The notes beneath the pieces are model-generated. The model did not search any database. It had not been told where the DNA came from and worked only from the letters and a program-made list of their open reading frames with translations. 8,869 nt of DNA from NCBI GenBank assembly GCA_018664745.1, contig JABJNS010000130.1, forward strand, positions 1 to 8,869, in the 5' to 3' direction. The position numbers were made by a program, and so were the translations under genes. Origin of the DNA: Flavobacteriales bacterium. Lineage in GTDB: Bacteria > Bacteroidota > Bacteroidia > Flavobacteriales > BACL11. Below, one piece after another: positions 7,922-8,869 of the stretch; position 1 is the first letter of the stretch; each line of letters opens with the position of its first letter.

Positions 7922-8506
7922 TTACATTTGGCTTAATGCCGTTCTCACTAAATCTTCTACACTTACAATTTCAGGGTTTGATTTTAGAACCTTATCAATC
8001 TTACTCTCTGCCCCTTTTTTAGCAAATCCTAAAGCTAGTAATGCAGATAACGCTTCTTCTTTAATTGTATTGTCTATTGCATCAAACAATAAATCAGAGG
8101 TTGGCATCCCTTTTGCTACTTTATCTTTTAGGTCAATAATAATTCTTTGAGCTGTTTTCGCACCTATCCCCTTCACACTCTGCACAGCTTTTACATCAGC
8201 AGTAGTAATGTGGTGTATGATTTCCTGAGGGGAATAAGTAGATAAAATTACTTGTGCTGTACTTGGTCCAACACCCGATACCGAAATTAGATTTCGGAAT
8301 AAATGACGCTCACTCTCTTCATAAAACCCAAATAAAGTATGAGAATCTTCTTTTACTGAAAGATGAGTAAATAGCCTACATAATTCCCCATCAATTGCCG
8401 AAAAAGTTTGCAATGAAATTTTGATTTTATAGCCGATTCCATTACAATCTATCACCACATAAGTTGGTGTTTTTTCAACTAGTTTTCCTTGGATGTGTGT
8501 TATCAT
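7922..8506 (-). CDS. ruvA: Holliday junction branch migration protein RuvA
   Basis: RuvA binds four-way DNA junctions as a tetramer and loads the RuvB helicase motor, driving branch migration before RuvC cuts the junction during recombination and fork repair. At 194 residues it is of normal length. Seen: the N-terminal OB-fold domain at about 1-62, starting MITHIQGKLVEK and including the NGIGYKI and EDSHTLFGF strands; two helix-hairpin-helix DNA-binding motifs, around 73-88 (ISVSGVGPSTAQVIL) and 108-123 (VQSVKGIGAKTAQRI); a variable linker at about 130-147; and the C-terminal three-helix domain III at about 148-194 (EEALSALLALGF), which contacts RuvB. ruvB and ruvC are not in the window; in Bacteroidota they are commonly unlinked from ruvA. 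Its ATG overlaps the stop of the malic enzyme gene (ATGA), which suggests translational coupling, and sprA follows 15 nt later in the same frame. Confidence 0.97.
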   Translation of the reverse strand: MITHIQGKLVEKTPTYVVIDCNGIGYKIKISLQTFSAIDGELCRLFTHLSVKEDSHTLFGFYEESERHLFRNLISVSGVGPSTAQVILSTYSPQEIIHHITTADVKAVQSVKGIGAKTAQRIIIDLKDKVAKGMPTSDLLFDAIDNTIKEEALSALLALGFAKKGAESKIDKVLKSNPEIVSVEDLVRTALSQM

Positions 8507-8869
8507 TTTTTAATTTGTGCGTCAACCACTGACAGGGTTACCATATTAATAATTTCACGAACTGTACAGCCTAACTGCAAAATATGCACTGATTTTTTCA
8601 TCCCCACTAAAATAGGGCCAATAGAATCCACCTCAGCTACTTCTTGAAGTAATTTATAGGCTAGATTTCCTGACTCAAGATTAGGGAAAATTAAAGCATT
8701 TGCACTTTCTTCTGCTAATGGGGAGAAAGGAAATATCCTTTCTGTTTTTTCAGCATCTAGAGCAAAATCAGCTTGTATTTCTCCATCAACTACTAAGTTA
8801 GGATGTTCTTTCCTAATAATCTCAGCAGCTTTTGACATTTTTGCAGAAGCATTAGTTCTAGTAGATCCA
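8503..8869 (-). CDS. maeB: NADP-dependent malic enzyme, C-terminal end (cut by window edge)
   Basis: MaeB oxidatively decarboxylates malate to pyruvate and CO2 with reduction of NADP+. Its C-terminal half resembles phosphate acetyltransferase and in characterised enzymes acts as a non-catalytic regulatory domain sensing acetyl-CoA. Only the last 121 residues are visible, all from this domain; the frame is open to the right edge. Seen: NLVVDGEIQADFAL, the NALIFPNLESGNLAYKLLQE strand-helix unit, and SIGPILVGMKKSVHILQLG near the end. These are shared with true phosphate acetyltransferase (Pta), but the VHILQLG version and the closing INMVTLSVVDAQ are typical of MaeB, and malic enzyme next to ruvA is, from memory, a common Flavobacteriia arrangement. 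Because the catalytic malic enzyme domain is out of view, a stand-alone Pta remains a minor alternative. It ends in a 4-nt overlap with ruvA. Confidence 0.85.
   Translation of the reverse strand, partial: GSTRTNASAKMSKAAEIIRKEHPNLVVDGEIQADFALDAEKTERIFPFSPLAEESANALIFPNLESGNLAYKLLQEVAEVDSIGPILVGMKKSVHILQLGCTVREIINMVTLSVVDAQIKK

Noticed and set aside
1..8869. A defence island, prophage, CRISPR or other accessory system
   Set aside because: All genes are recognisable core or secretion genes on one strand with tight spacing and uniform AT-rich composition. I see no integrase, transposase, tRNA or attachment repeats.

Overview
The window reads as one continuous minus-strand gene block from an AT-rich member of the Bacteroidota, most likely Flavobacteriales or a close relative. 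Three things support this: a full-length SprA (the giant outer-membrane protein of the type IX secretion system, known only from this phylum), a TonB of the type common in these bacteria, and a promoter matching the Bacteroidota sigma-factor consensus (TTG, then 18 nt, then TAnnTTTG) rather than the E. coli type. The closer taxonomic placement is inference from protein style only.

Layout in transcription order, from the right edge to the left: (1) the 3' end of a malic enzyme gene (C-terminal phosphotransacetylase-like domain only), cut by the window edge; (2) ruvA, overlapping it by the 4-nt ATGA; (3) sprA, 2395 codons, starting 15 nt after ruvA at a TTG codon and filling about 81% of the window; (4) a 46-nt spacer holding a perfect 18-bp palindrome and a strong promoter candidate; (5) gcvH; (6) 12 nt further on, the 5' part of an energy-transducer tonB gene, cut by the left edge. 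No gene is supported on the plus strand, and I see no RNA genes, mobile elements, CRISPR arrays or convincing intrinsic terminators.

The genes do not form one pathway: central carbon metabolism (MaeB), Holliday-junction processing (RuvA), protein export across the outer membrane (SprA), one-carbon metabolism (GcvH) and energy transfer to the outer membrane (TonB). From memory, malic enzyme-ruvA-sprA-gcvH is a recurring order in Flavobacteriia, so this is largely an ordinary core-genome locus. The spacing suggests maeB-ruvA-sprA share a transcript, while gcvH-tonB can also be driven from the promoter in the sprA-gcvH spacer.

I found no convincing undescribed system. The points most worth checking are the palindrome overlapping the gcvH promoter, the TTG start of sprA (one extra T relative to an ATG), and four EF-hand-like acidic loops in SprA.
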